Below are positions 11,790 through 23,580 of a DNA stretch of 64,000 nucleotides, piece by piece. Made by a program: the position numbers and the translations under genes. Position 1 is the first letter of the stretch. Every line of letters starts with the position of its first letter. Under the pieces are notes generated by a model. It made no database searches, was not told the origin of the DNA, and was given only the letters and a program-made list of their open reading frames with translations. The DNA comes from Delphinapterus leucas (lineage: Eukaryota; Chordata; Mammalia; Artiodactyla; Monodontidae). The stretch spans positions 7,981,966 to 8,045,965 of the forward strand of contig NW_022098021.1 of NCBI RefSeq assembly GCF_002288925.2, read 5' to 3'.

Positions 11790-12070
11790 TGATACAGCCT
11801 GGAAAGCAGAGATGTGTGGTGACATTAGGGCTGAGAGGTGGGAAAGATAAAAAATTGGAGAGAGAAGCCAGGGCCATCCAGCAGGGTCTGTAAGCCAAGA
11901 TAAGGAATTTGGACTTCATCCTAAGAGCAATGGAACACCTCTGAGAGATTTTAAATAGGGAAGTGACACAACCAGACCTGCCTTTTAGAGAGAGACTGTG
12001 GCCTGCATTGTGGGGAAGAAATTAGAGGGCCAGAGCCAGGGAGTTAGGGAGAGCAGTTAGGAGGGCATTA
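11790..12070 (+). repeat. Unnamed old interspersed repeat, copy 1
   Basis: Purine-rich sequence with a run of motifs I have seen dispersed in mammalian genomes but cannot name: TAAGCCAAGATAAGGAATTTGGACTTC, then GCAATGGAACACC, TTTTAAATAGGGAAGTGACA and GTTAGGAGGGCATTACAG. The same order of motifs occurs at 13790-14135. Confidence 0.5.
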
Positions 12071-13070
12071 CAGGTAAAAATGAGAATATATGCTATCCTT
12101 CCATACCTACATTTCTGAAATCATATACTAATAAAGTGAAAAAGTCAGATGGAAATTATAAATTGGAAGTCCTCTTGATAATTTAAATTTTATCCAGTGG
12201 AACTTGACTGTAGGATTAAAACAACCTCTCTGTCTTGGGCAATTTCTGTAATGCTGTCCAGTATCTTTCCAGAACAGAAGAGATTTGGGATGTGATTATC
12301 ATGTGCATGACTTCCTCTCAAAGCATTTTTGAATCAGATAGGTTTTAATTATGTTAAGGATAATGGAACTGATGTCTTTTGATGCTTTTCTTTTCTGGGA
12401 AATAAGTAACAGCCCCAAACCCAGGAATCTTCATAATCTCCAGATCTTGTGAAGTGGTTGAATTCATGGCTTATTTTTGCTCTGGAAAGATCTGTATTTC
12501 TTAGCAGGATGAACTTACCCTAACTAGGCAGTTTGGTTTTTTTGTCCTATCCTGAAAGATTGAAGGATGCCGGGAAAGGATACAAGTATAGGTCACCCCA
12601 GGATAGCGTTAATAATTCTGTAGAATTTTGTAGCTTGGGATTGAAGGTTTTTCTTCAGTCAAGAAAAGTACAGCATTCAAGTCTATTTTTTTTCAAACTT
12701 GAGGGCATACAGTGCTTGTGTGCTGATGCACACTGTTACCTATGTTGTGTAAATATTTATATGTTCTGGGAATAGTCAGTAAGAATGATTTCAAATGCTA
12801 TCACTAGCTTCCTTAATACTTTAAAAGTCTTTCTGCTTTCGATTTTTCAATTACCATAATAAATCTTTCTCATCTCTTATTCCTGAGGGAAATCACAAGA
12901 GAGGAAACTCAGTCGGCTTTCTTTTGAAAAGGTAGATAAACCAAGACTTCTAAGACATAATCTGTCACTTAAAAGACATCCAGAGAAATAAAAGCCGTAT
13001 TGAGTTATCTACTTTGTCAATTTTCTCAAAATCTCCATTTTAAACTTTGAATAAAACAGTCTGTCTACTT
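12071..13070. other. Single-copy AT-rich DNA, nothing recognised
   Basis: No named repeat or protein-like frame seen. Confidence 0.45.
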
Positions 13071-13302
13071 AAGATTAGATAGATTCTAGGGCTTCCCTGG
13101 TGGCACAGTGGTTGGGAGTCCGCCTGCCGATGTGGGGGACGCAGGCTCGTGCCCCGGTCCGGGAGGATCCCACACGCCGCGGAGCGGCTGGGCCCGTGAG
13201 GCATGGCTGCTGAGCCTGCGCGCCCGGAGCCTGTGCTCCGCAACGGGAGAGGCCACAGCAGAGGCCCGCGTACGGGGGTGGGGGAAGATTAGAGAGATTC
13301 TA
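13071..13302 (+). mobile_element. CHR-family SINE, short subtype, with 18-bp target-site duplication
   Basis: The SINE body runs 13089-13284. It is flanked by aagattagatagattcta (13071-13088) and aagattagagagattcta (13285-13302), with one mismatch. The A and B box regions are present (TGGCACAGTGG and GCTCGTGCCCC). Unusually, the tail is almost absent: the body ends GTACGGGGGTGGGGG directly at the duplication, where other copies have an A-rich tail. Confidence 0.92.
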
Positions 13303-13789
13303 ACTAGATAAATTCTCTGCAGGCGTAGCTGTAGGCGACTTGTTTTTTTTCCTTTTTTTGTGTCTTAGTCTAACCTCAATATGCCAGACTCGGGCATCCT
13401 GAAAGCCATGTCCAGAAGGTTTCTGTTCTCATTGGTTGATGTCTGGAAGACTGGCTTCAGTTACCTCCTGCCTCTGGGCCAGACGTGTGAGAGCACCACC
13501 AACGTTGATCCACTATCCTGAACCCTGAGGGCAGTGAGGACAGATGTGGGGGTTTTAGAAAGAAAACTCAGGGCTGGAATACCTTCCAAGGGGTTGGTTT
13601 GTTTGCTTTCTTTTCCAACATTTACTGAACAGCTACACGTGTGTACTGCATTAGGCAACATGGGGAGCATAAAACAAATGTAAGAACCATCCCTATTGCC
13701 TGCAAAGTTTTAACAGTTGGCAAGACAAGACACATATGAAAGTTTAAATAATAAGACTGTGTGCAAAAATGAGAAGAAGTGAAGGGACT
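13303..13789. other. Single-copy DNA, nothing recognised
   Basis: No repeat or gene recognised. Confidence 0.45.
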
Positions 13790-14135
13790 TTGGGAGCATG
13801 GAGAGGGGAGGGCCGGTGCTTTTCAAGGAGGAAAGAGGTGGGAGGGGTGACAAGATGATGGAGGAGTTACACAGAGGGATGCTTCAGAGGCAGAGGACAG
13901 AGGAGGAACAGCAGCCTGAGCAACAACACAGAGGCCTAAGAGTAGTTAGCACGTTCCAGGCTCTCTGAAGGAGCCAGAGTGACCAGAGTGCGAGCTCGGG
14001 ACAGGAGATGACCCTGGGAAGGAAGGCTTGGGCCAGTTTGTGAAGAATTGTGAGTTCCCTGCCACGGAGCTTGATTTAACGTATTGGCAATGGGACATCA
14101 TCTAAGGTTTTAAGTGAGGGAGTGCCACTCACCTC
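13790..14135 (+). repeat. Unnamed old interspersed repeat, copy 2
   Basis: Shares with 11790-12070 the order: AATTGTGAGTTCC-type phrase, GGCAATGGGACATCATC, then GGTTTTAAGTGAGGGAGTG. This copy has more of the upstream part (13790-13980, including 'AACACAGAGGCCTAAGAG') but ends where copy 1 continues. Confidence 0.5.
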
Positions 14136-14504
14136 ATAATATATATATTTTTTAATTAAAAATGATTTTTAAGTTAAAAATGAAAAGGGAAAAGCTGACA
14201 GAATGAGGCTGCTCTTGCCTCAGACTTTAATGTCCTTCTCACAGCTGGAAAGCTGTCTATTCAATGCTGTTCAACATGCTGGTAAGGGAAACAGATGGAG
14301 AAGTGCCCTGCGCTAGGTAAAGGGATCTCAGGATTCTTCCTGGTGTCCTGAGAGTCTTGGGAGCAAGCAGCTTAATGAGCGACGGAGGTCAGGAGACACA
14401 GGAAAACACCAGCATCAAGAACTTTCACGGGCCACACAGATGTGGCAGGTGTCATAAAACCCTCTCCAGCTTTTCCCCGTCCTCCCTGAAATCTGGATGA
14501 AGAG
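14136..14504. other. Single-copy DNA, nothing recognised
   Basis: A short AT-rich stretch (14140-14185) precedes mixed DNA. No gene recognised. Confidence 0.4.
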
Positions 14505-14585
14505 CCAAGGTTAGAAAGTCAGTGACCTGCTCAGATTCACTCAACCGGGCAGAGTAAGAACCAGAAGCTGCGTGCTTTCCTTAAC
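14505..14585 (-). mobile_element. MIR SINE fragment, antisense
   Basis: AGTCAGTGACCTGCTCAGATTCACTCAAC followed by GCAGAGTAAGAACCAGAAG matches the antisense MIR core in order, but only about 80 bp are recognisable. Confidence 0.5.
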
Positions 14586-16824
14586 AGCATGGGTCTTTGC
14601 CAAAGACGCCAACCCTGCACCCTAGGGACTGTATGGCTCCCAAAACCTGAATTTCCAAACTCCAGACGTGTCTACGTGAACCTACTGTGTCTACTTTTCC
14701 CTCTTCAACTGCCTTCTGGAGTTCAACATCTCGACTACACCTTCCAGATCCTTCTTCCTGTGAAGCCAGACTTCTGTTATCTGGGTCCCCTCTAAAGGGG
14801 ACAACAGGGAGGGGAAGCAAGAGTCTAGACCAGGTAGGTAAGCAGGTTACCTACAGGTTAGGTTAGCAGTGTACCGGGTGGGAAGTTAAACAAAGAAGCA
14901 AAATGACCAGAGGTGGGCAGTTAAGCCTCAGGACCTGCTCTGTGGGGGTCTGCATTGATTATAGACACAAAATTGGACAAATATACACGCCATCAGCTAC
15001 TACGGCAAGGGGATGGGCTGGGAGGCTAGAGAGAGGCTCACGGCCTTTGGTTGCATAGGAAGGAATTGGTGTCCATGCTTTGGGCCAGTGGGGACACTTT
15101 TCAGCTCCAATTTCAAGCAGGAACTGACCTTTCATGTTAAAAATGTTCCCCATGTTTTGTCCAGTAGGGATTCTTTTGAACTGATATTCATCTCCTGAGC
15201 TGGATCTGAATCGCCAGTCTGATTACTGTAGCATGTAGGAAGAAGCCGGGTCCCAAAGAGAACGAAACTGCCAAAGAAAACACAGAAACACGCACAGCAG
15301 ACTTGGGCTGGCGAGGGAGGCAGCCGCGCTGTGGCCACAGCAAACCTCGCAGGACCTAGTGCAGGGAAGCGGAGCCTGCCGTGAAATAAAGGGATAGGAC
15401 GTTACACGCAGAGGCTGTCCTGTGACCAGCTGCCTAAGCCAAGTCCAGGTCTCAGAAATAAGGGCACAAAGCACGGAGGGGACGGCTGGTGAAGATCTGA
15501 TCCACGGAGACACGGGGAGGGGATACAGACTGGGCCAGGATGACTCCCCTGTGCACCCAGCTAAGGGCTATCATCCATCCCTCGTGGGGAAGAATTCCAG
15601 GTTCATACCCGCACCCCTTACACATCCTGCTTAGTTTACAGCCAGTTTCACTTGCTGCCGAGGGCATCCACTCCCCATTCGTAGTGACCCTGCCACTCTC
15701 CCTGCTCTGGCCTCCTGCTTCTTTTCCCAGCAAAAATCATATTTCTCCCCCTTCCTCATCCTTCTTCCAAATTGTTCCACAGGACCTTAAAGTGTGTGTT
15801 CATCTGTATCTGAATATCCCTACTTCTAAGAAGGTAAGTTCACTTTTCTTCCAGAAGTACCTAGAAGGAGGCCTGGGGGCTTGCTTCAGAAAGGCCCACA
15901 GGCTTTTAGAACCCCCTGCTTGGCCTCTATGCTCCCGTCTCCTCTCACACAGGCCACTCCCCACACTGCCTGTCTCCGCTGGGTCCCTACTCCATCGATC
16001 AACTAGAGTGCAAGGGACCTAGTTTGTTCCTTTGGACCACAGCCCTCTCCTTTCTGGAGTACACTCCCCCCTGGGGAGGGGGTAGGTGCGTAGAGAAGCT
16101 GGTTCAGGGCACAGGGCATCTCTGCTCTCTGGCAGATGTGCATTGCCCTGCTCTGTCTTTATTCACAAGGATCTCCTCTCAGGACTCTTACAGTTTTTCC
16201 CTTCAATCTGATTTCTCTTGGGGACATTCAGTCCAGCAGAAATATATGAATATATATTGGTTTCAAACTCCTACAGAGGCCCTGCTCCATCAGGTGCATG
16301 AAGAGATGTGGCTGGACACTGCTCTCAGCGACAGTTAAGAACTTTCCCAACGTTCTATGGCAGTTAAGAGATAAGTCTGCCTGGAGCATCCCTGCTGACC
16401 TCTAGCTCAGAAATCATGAGTTCTAAGGCCCCTCAGCTCTGGCCTTGGATAAAAATGCCCTTTTACATGCATAAAAGAAACTTTGTATGATTTTCATTTC
16501 CAAGTATGTGTTCAGTCATATTCAGTATATCGTTTTGCTATTTTCACATAAAATCCCAAGTTAAAGAATTCCAGGCATTTCTCTCTGCCACACTTGGATG
16601 GGGTAGACCTGAAGACTAGGTTCCCAGAGTTTACATGCCCAAGGGGGCAGCACCCTTGTGCTAACGAGGCTCATTTCTGCAGGGGGTGAGATGCTGACAC
16701 AGGGCCAGCAGGGAGAAGTCTTGAGCAAAGAGGAAGTTCTGGGCAGGGATCAGGAACTGAGGCAAAGACCATGAGGAGTCAAAGTTCTGAGATACCTGGA
16801 TATGGGCAAGAAAAGGATGTGATT
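14586..16824. other. Single-copy DNA holding one candidate exon
   Basis: No repeat family recognised over more than 2 kb, which makes it one of the longer repeat-poor stretches here. A 160-codon plus-strand frame (15540-16022) spans the candidate exon listed separately. No other protein-like content. Confidence 0.4.
15783..15833 (+). other. Candidate 51-nt exon flanked by good splice sites
   Basis: A long polypyrimidine tract (about 15742-15778) ends in CCACAG|G, and 51 nt later the sequence AAG|GTAAGTT matches the consensus donor. The enclosed 51 nt are divisible by three and open in the frame of the surrounding 160-codon frame, reading DLKVCVHLYLNIPTSKK. This is what a small cassette exon would look like. 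Similar acceptor/donor pairs also arise by chance, and I see no flanking exons. I infer a possible exon, not a gene. Confidence 0.25.
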
Positions 16825-17110
16825 TTATTTTTTCATGAGGGACACTGACCTATAGTTTTCTTTTTGTGTTATTTTTGTTTAGTTTGGTATCAGGTTAATA
16901 CCTGCATCATAAAATGAGCTGGAAAATGTTCCCTTATCTTCTATTTTCTGGAAAAGATTGTGCATTTGGTTGAATTCTGCCGTGAAATCATCAAGACCTG
17001 AAGATATCCTTTTTCAGTTTTTTAATATTATGAAGTCAACTTCTTTATTAGTTATGAGGCTATTCCAATTATCCATTTCACACTGGGTGACATTTGATAG
17101 TTTGAGCTTG
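16825..17110 (-). mobile_element. Old L1 ORF2 internal fragment, antisense
   Basis: Reads as reverse-complement L1 ORF2 upstream of the reverse transcriptase box: GGTATCAGGTTAATACCTGCATCATAAAATGAG, then GAAAAGATTGTGCATTTGG and TTCTGCCGTGAAATCATCAAG. It cannot be collinear with the next element, which begins at an L1 3' end, so it is a separate insertion or a rearranged piece. Confidence 0.75.
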
Positions 17111-17124
17111 CATGTGTGTAGGTA

Positions 17125-18215
17125 TGTATAACTGACATATAACATTGTATTAGTTTCAGGTGTGCAACATGATTTGATATTTGTATATATTGCGGAATTA
17201 TCACCACAATAAGTCTAGTTAACATCTGTCACTACACAGAGTTACAAATTTCTTTTCTTGTGATGAGAACTTTCAAGATTTACTCTCTTAGCAAGTTTCA
17301 AGTATGCGATACAGTGTTGTTCACTAGAGTCACCGGGCTGTACATGACATCCCCAGAACGTACTCATTTTATAACTGGAAATTCGTACCTTTTGACCTCC
17401 TTCACATATTTTGCCCACCCCTTGCCTTGGGCAACCACCAATCTGTTCTCTGTTTTGGGGGGGCTTTCTGTTGTTATTTTAGGCGCTCCCCATATCTGCC
17501 TTCGTCTGACTTATTTCACTTAGCATAACGCCCTCAAGGTCCAGCAATGTTGTCACAAATAGCAAGATTTCATTCTTCTTTATGGCTGAGTAATATTCCA
17601 TCATGTATATATACCATACTTTCCTTATTCATTCACCTACAAATGGACACTTAGGTTGTTTTGATTTCTTGGCTATTGTAAATAATGGTGCAATGTACAT
17701 GGGGGTGCATATATCTTTTTGAGCTAGTATTTTTGTTTTCATCAGATAAATACCCAGAAATGGAATTGCTGGATCATCCTATGTTTCAATTTTTTAGAAA
17801 GCTCCAAACTGTTTTCCATAGTGGCCGCACCAATTTGCATTCCCACCAATAGTTCACAGGGTTTCCTTTTCTCCACATCCTCCCCAGCACTTGTTATTTC
17901 TTGTCCTTTTGAGGACTGCCATTCTAAGATGTGAGGTGATACCTCATCGCATTTTTGGTTTGCATTTCCTGATGATTAATGATGCTGAGCACCTTTTCAC
18001 GTACCTATCAACCATCTGTATGTCTTCTCTGGGAAAATGTCTATTTAGTTCCTCTGCCCATTTTTTTGTTGGATTGTTTTTGTTGTTGTTAATATCTAGT
18101 TGTATGAGTTCTTTATGTATTTTGGATACTAACTCCTTATTAGATATATGACTTGCAAATACTTTCTTCCATTTGGTAGGTTACCTTTTCACTTTGTTGA
18201 TGGCAAATGTAAATG
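17125..18215 (-). mobile_element. Old L1 3' part (3' UTR and ORF2 end), antisense
   Basis: On the minus strand the 3' UTR occupies about 17125-17515 (ACATTGTATTAGTTTCAGGTGTGCAAC, TCACCACAATAAGTCTAGTTAAC) and the ORF2 C-terminal coding part about 17520-18215 (TTCTTTATGGCTGAGTAATATTCC, GGATTGTTTTTGTTG). Many stops break ORF2. A CHR SINE landed at its right edge. Confidence 0.85.
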
Positions 18216-18218
18216 TTA

Positions 18219-18566
18219 AAAAATATTAAAAGTTGGGCTTCCCTGGTGGCGCAGGGGTTAAGAATCCACCTGCCAGTTCAGGGGACATGGGTTCGAGCCC
18301 TGGTCCGGGAAGATCCTACATGCCATGCAGCAACTAAGCCCGTACACCACAACTACTGAGCCTGCACTCTAGAGCCCGTGAGCCACAACTACTGAGCCCG
18401 TGTGCCACAACTACTGAAGCCTGCGTGCCTAAAGCCCATGCTCTGCAACAAGAAAAGCCACTGCAATGAGAAGCCCGCACGCCGCAACTGGAGAAAGCCC
18501 GAGCTCAGCAACGAAGACCCAGTGCAGCCAAAAATAAAATAAATAAAATAAAAAATATTAAAAGTT
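18219..18566 (+). mobile_element. CHR-family SINE, long subtype, with 16-bp target-site duplication
   Basis: Body 18235-18550, flanked by identical copies of aaaaatattaaaagtt at 18219-18234 and 18551-18566. It shares the tRNA-like head with the short copies but has a longer body of repeated 'AGCCCGTG..CCACAACTACTGAG' units and a 3' end CGAAGACCCAGTGCAGCC before an (AAAT)-type tail. The perfect duplication suggests a fairly recent insertion. Confidence 0.92.
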
Positions 18567-18789
18567 AATTTGTCTGGCATCCTTCCATAAGAAAAAGAAC
18601 TGTTTCCTAAAACTCACAAACTGTGACCAGTATTTTGATTCGTAGAGACTAGAATCTGACAGCATTTACTGATGGTCAGCCAGCTTTCATTGCTTGCTTT
18701 GTACTCATTGAGCACTTTCCAGAGAATCAGGCATTGCCTAGTTTTATGTTTTCTCAGTATGGAATTCAAGATTTTAAGGTTTTTGGTGT
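18567..18789. other. Single-copy DNA between SINE and MIR
   Basis: Nothing recognised. Confidence 0.4.
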
Positions 18790-18975
18790 TAGTTTGTCAG
18801 GATTAGAATCCTTGTTCTACCAAGTACTAGAAAGATAACCTCTTTAAACCTCAGTTTTCTTATCTAGAGATAATGTTAGTATCTTCCTCATTGGGTTGTG
18901 TAAATTTAATGGATGATATTTGTCAAGTGCTTTAAAAATAATGCCAAACACACATTAGGTATCCACGAAGTATTA
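18790..18975 (+). mobile_element. MIR SINE
   Basis: Core motifs in order: TCAGGATTAGAATCCTTG, AACCTCTTTAAACCTCAGTTTTC, ATTGGGTTGTGTAAATTTAATGG and AAGTGCTTTAAAAATAATGCC. Confidence 0.78.
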
Positions 18976-19664
18976 GTTTTTGTGATTATTATTATAGTAT
19001 CAGGAGGCTGGTCAAAAGTTAGGAATGTAGGAAGTGCAGGCTGCCAGTTTTTGCTTCGGACAATAGGGATTCTATTCCAACTGGAGAGGAATGAGAGCCT
19101 GCACCAGGTCCCAGGCTATCTTTTGGGTCAATCTGTGGAGGAGACAGAGAAGGGCAAGAAGAGAGAGTCCCCACAGCTGGATGGAGAGGCCAGGCTTTGC
19201 TAAGTCAAGAGTTAAGGTAGGGCAGGCTGAAGCGAGAGAACTAGATGAATGGGACATTACACTCACTAAATCAAGACAGCCCAGCAGCTAAAGAGAGGTG
19301 AGTGCCTTGGGGAGAGACAGATAAGGAGGGTGAGGCAGTGGATGCAATGAGATGTGGATAATGGATAAGGACTCACTGCAATCGATCTCACGATTCCCAG
19401 TTCTGGGGGTTGGGGGAGGAATTTCTTTCCTCTCGAGTGGGGTCTGGTACTGCTGCTGCTGGCCTGGAGGCAGGTGGTGAAGGTGAAGGAGCTGGTCGGA
19501 CGCCAGCAGCTACCTGTCCAAGATGTCAGGGGCAGCCTCAGCTTCAAACCCACCTTCTCTTCTACAGTGTAGCTTGGCAATACTTTCTAGGTTATACCTC
19601 CCAACTTTTGTTATTGAAAACAATAGTGTTTTTTAATATACCCCTGAGATAATTAGCAAAATTA
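18976..19664. other. Single-copy DNA, nothing recognised
   Basis: Purine-rich sequence with short frames on both strands. No repeat named. Confidence 0.4.
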
Positions 19665-20066
19665 ATGTGAAGAGATTTTGTTTTTAAAGATTCATTTTTT
19701 TAAGCATTAAAAAAAATTATTTTATTTTTGGCTGTGTTGGGTCTTCGTTGCTGCACGCGGGCTTTCTCTAGTTGCGGTGAGTGGGGACTACTCTTCGTTG
19801 CGGTGCATGGGCATCTCATTGCGGTGGCTTCTCTTGTTGAAGAGCACAGGCTCTAGGCGGGCGGGCTTCAGTAATTGTGGCACGTGGGCTCCAGCAGTCG
19901 TGGCTCGTGGGCTCTAGAGCGCAGGCTCAGTAGTTGTGGCGCATGGGCTTAGTTGCTCCGTGGCATGTGGGATCTTCCCAGACCAGGGCTCGAAACCGGG
20001 TCCCCTGCATTGGCAGGCGGATCGTTAACCACTGCGCAACCAGGGAAGCCCATGTGAAGAGATTTT
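19665..20066 (-). mobile_element. CHR-family SINE, long subtype, with 15-bp target-site duplication
   Basis: Minus-strand element. Its 5' end is at 20051 (reverse complement of GGGCTTCCCTGG) and the tail side lies near 19680-19730. It is flanked by identical atgtgaagagatttt at 19665-19679 and 20052-20066. The body has the long-subtype 'GTAGTTGTGGCGCATGGGC' units. Confidence 0.92.
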
Positions 20067-21119
20067 AAATCGCCTTCTAGCTAGTCCAGAAGGGTTTCAT
20101 GGAGAAGTTAAGAGGCGAAAAGAATATAAGTAAAGAAAAGGGAGACGGATTGGTTTGTGAAAGAGAACTCTGTTCCAGGTGTGAAGAAAGGCCTCAGAGG
20201 GGACTGGGGACAAGAAGAGAAGGAAGGGATCAAGATAGAGCCAGGGGTGATGAGCAGCCCAAAGTCTGTAAAATTGGGATTAAGGACGCTGCCAAGGGAA
20301 TACAGGAAGGGGCTGGCATTCCAAAGGGGACAGTCAGGACTGAAATGCTAGAGCTGGATCTGCGGCGAGATGATGGTAGAGACATCTATGGGCTAGTGCA
20401 TGTGAGACTTTTAATAAATAGTATCTTCCTTAATCACACGAACAAATGAAGGCAGAAAGGACGGCTTTCCCAGAGGGGCCACCAGGAGTCTGCTTGAGGC
20501 CTGAGCCTCAGGATGCAGCCCGGGAGTCTCTCTGACTTGTCTGGCAGGAACAGTGTTCACCTTTCAGAGAAAGATGCTCTACAGAATGCAGATTTGTAGG
20601 GGGCCGAAGAGAACGCCTCTCCTTTATTTTTTTCCTTAACTTTGTATTCTACGCTACTTGAAGCATACAAGACAACGTATGTAGGTTATGAGGAAAAATG
20701 CAGAAATGAATAATGGTACAGTGGTAACTGGAACACTATCAGCACCACAATTTAAGCTGCCCAGGATCCTCTGGTTCCATTCCATCCATGCCTCTGGCTG
20801 GGGCACTGGCTCTGCTCTTCTCAACGTGGGTCTTCCATCACTGAGTCAAAGCAGCCGTCCAGTTGTTCTGTGTCCCAGCCACCGGGACAGGGGAAAGAGA
20901 ATCTGGAATCTTTAAAGGCATGGCTTGGATGCTGCACAAATTGCTTCTCACGTCCTGCTGCCAGAACTCACTCTTCTAGCCACACCTATCTGCAGAGACT
21001 AGGGAGGCTACTCTGTAGCTGGGTGGCTATACGTTCAGCCAAAACGTGGGGGTGTTCTGTTAGTAAAGGAAGAACAGGCATGTAAACACCGGGGGACAGT
21101 TCACAGCCAGCTAGTGACA
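20067..21119. other. Single-copy DNA, nothing recognised
   Basis: The 116-codon frame 20099-20449 is lysine, glutamate and arginine rich, from purine-rich DNA, with no recognisable domain. Not supported as a gene. Confidence 0.4.
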
Positions 21120-23580
21120 TAAGTATTCAGGTGTTCAGCTTTGCAAGACAATGTCAAATTGTTTTTCAGGATGGTTAAATCAATTTACACCCACCAGCAG
21201 AACATAAATTTCCATTAATACACATTCTCAGCAATAGTTGCTGTTGCCAGATGTCTTATATATTTATTTTTTAACCCATTTAACAGGTGTAAAATGGTGT
21301 TTCATGATGATCTTAAGCTGCAGTTCCCTGATTACTAATGAAGTTGAATGTGTTTTGATTAATATTTTCTATTCAGAGTGGCATGGACATATATACACTA
21401 CCAAATGTAAAACGGATAGCTAGTGGGAAGCAGCCGCATAGCACAGGGAGATCAGCTCGGTGCTTTGTGACCACCTAGTGGGGTGGGATAGGGAAGGTGG
21501 GAGGGAGGGAGACCCAAGAGGGAGGAGATATGGGGATAAATGTATATGTATAGCTGATTCACTTTGTTATACAGCAGAAACTAACACAACAATGTAAAGC
21601 AATTATACTCCAATAAAGATGTGAAAAAATAAATAAAATGGTGAATTTTGTGGCAAAAAAATACATATTTTTTCTCTTCAGTGAAATAAATACCTGGTTC
21701 AGATCTTTTGCCCATTCCTTCACACCCCCATTGTGTATGGGGTTTTTTTATTCATTTGTAGGAGGTTTTTAGATTTTTGTATAAAATTTTGAATACTGAT
21801 CATTTGTCAATATGTGTTATAAATACCTTCTTGCTTTTATGGCTTCTCCTTTCACTGATGTCTTCTGTTTAACATAAGTCCTTAATTTTAACATCATAAT
21901 TTTGAATATTTTACAGTTAGAACTTCACTGTCTTGTTGAAGATGAATTTCCCTACTTGAAGGTTGTAAAAATGCTATTTCATTTCCATCTAAAAGTTTTA
22001 AAGTTTTACTTTACATAGTTAAGTTTTTAAAATACCTAGAATCTATTTATGTAGGGTATAAAATCGGGATCCAATTTGGCCTGTCTTTCCTACGGATGTG
22101 TAATGCCACTTCTATCACTTAAGTTTCTAGGTAGGTGTGAGTCTTTTTATGAATTCTACTTGGATCCACTGACAATATGTCTATTCTTACATCCAATTAA
22201 ACAATGTTTTAATTACTACAGACAGAATAAGTTTTGAGATCTGGTAGGTCAAGTCCTCTCATCATCTTCTAGCTACTTTTTTTTTTTTTTTCGCTATTTT
22301 ATTTTCTACATGTATTTTGGAATGAATTGTCAAATTCTCTAACAGAATGCCAGTCTGGATTTTGGCAAGCACTGCAAATAGTGTATAACTAAATTGGTGG
22401 AAATTGGTATCTTTATAAAATTTACAAATTTACAATCTTTACAATAGTACTGATATCTTTACAACATTGAATCTTTCTCCCCATTAAGTATATCTTTTCA
22501 TTTATTTAAGTAATCTTTAATGTCTTTCAATAACATTTAAAAATATTCTGAGGCTGTCCTGTATATGGTTCGTAAAATTTATTCCTAGGTACTCTTTTAT
22601 TGTTGTTATTGTTGTCATTAAATTGCTTTCTCTTTTAAAACTACAATTTCTAACTTGTTTTACAGAAATTGTGTACAGAAATGAAACTGACTATTCAATA
22701 TCAATTTTAAACTTGGTTACCTCTATTATTATTATTATAATTTGTAGGTTGTTTTGGGATTTTTATGTACACAACCTGATGTGAATGACAGTTTTATTTT
22801 CTCATTTCTAATCCTTATATTCTTTGTTTCTCTTTCTTGTTTTAACTCTCTGTCCAGCGTCACCAGAACAATGTGGAATGGATATGGTGGTGGTGGCCAC
22901 AATTTTCTTACTCTTGATTTTCAAGGGAACGCTTCTAATGTTTTACCATTATGATGTCAGGTGTAGGTTGTGAGTAGATAACCTTAATCATATTAAGAGA
23001 ATTCCCTTCTATTTCTTACCATGACTTTGCCAAGAGTTTTTTTTTTTTTTTTAATTGTGAACAGGTGTGGAATTTTATCAACTGTCCTTTGGGTCCTTAT
23101 TGAAATGTCTGTACTTTTTTCACCTGTATTAATGTGATGAATTATGTTTAGACATTTTTTAATGGTAACTACTCCTGTATCTCCAGAATAATCCCAACTT
23201 GGTGAGAATGTAGTTTTTATTCTTTATATTACTGGATCTACTATGCTCTTATCATGTCTAGGATTTTTTTTCATGTAGATTAGTAAGTGATATTGTTCCA
23301 TAATTTTCCTGTATTATACGATACTTGTCTGACTTTGGTGTCAGAGATAAGTTGGGGAATGTCCTCCTATTTTCTGTTTTCTGGAACAGTTTATATTATA
23401 TGAAATTGCTATTCTTGTAAGCAATAATGAAAATTCTGGAATTTCTGGAAAAAAGTTTTAGTCAACCCATATGCACCACTAGCATTAAATTTTTCTTATA
23501 CTAACATATTAAATATTACATTCAATTTTTTTAAATTGGGTAGTTTTAGATAGCACAAATTGTCCTAGCTCTCCAATCTA
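21120..23580 (-). mobile_element. Very old L1 ORF2, antisense, interrupted by a younger L1
   Basis: Two blocks, 21120-21377 and about 21680-23580, together read as a decayed antisense L1 ORF2 from the C-terminal end back towards the RT region. Signposts are GATTACTAATGAAGTTGAATG, GATCTGGTAGGTCAAGTCCTC, TTTATTCCTAGGTACTCTTTTATTG and TTGTCTGACTTTGGTGTCAG. No long frame survives. A young L1 3' end sits at 21378-21664. Confidence 0.75.
21363..21681 (+). mobile_element. Young L1, 5'-truncated 3' end, inserted into old L1
   Basis: About 260 bp matching the 3' end of the long L1 (compare 52118-52350): GGCATGGACATATATACACTACC, AGCAGCCGCATAGCACAGGGAG, GCTGATTCACTTTGTTATAC, and an AATAAA signal near 21614 before an A-rich tail. 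Possible diverged target-site duplications are atattttctattcag (21363-21377) and atattttttctcttcag (21665-21681). Confidence 0.88.
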
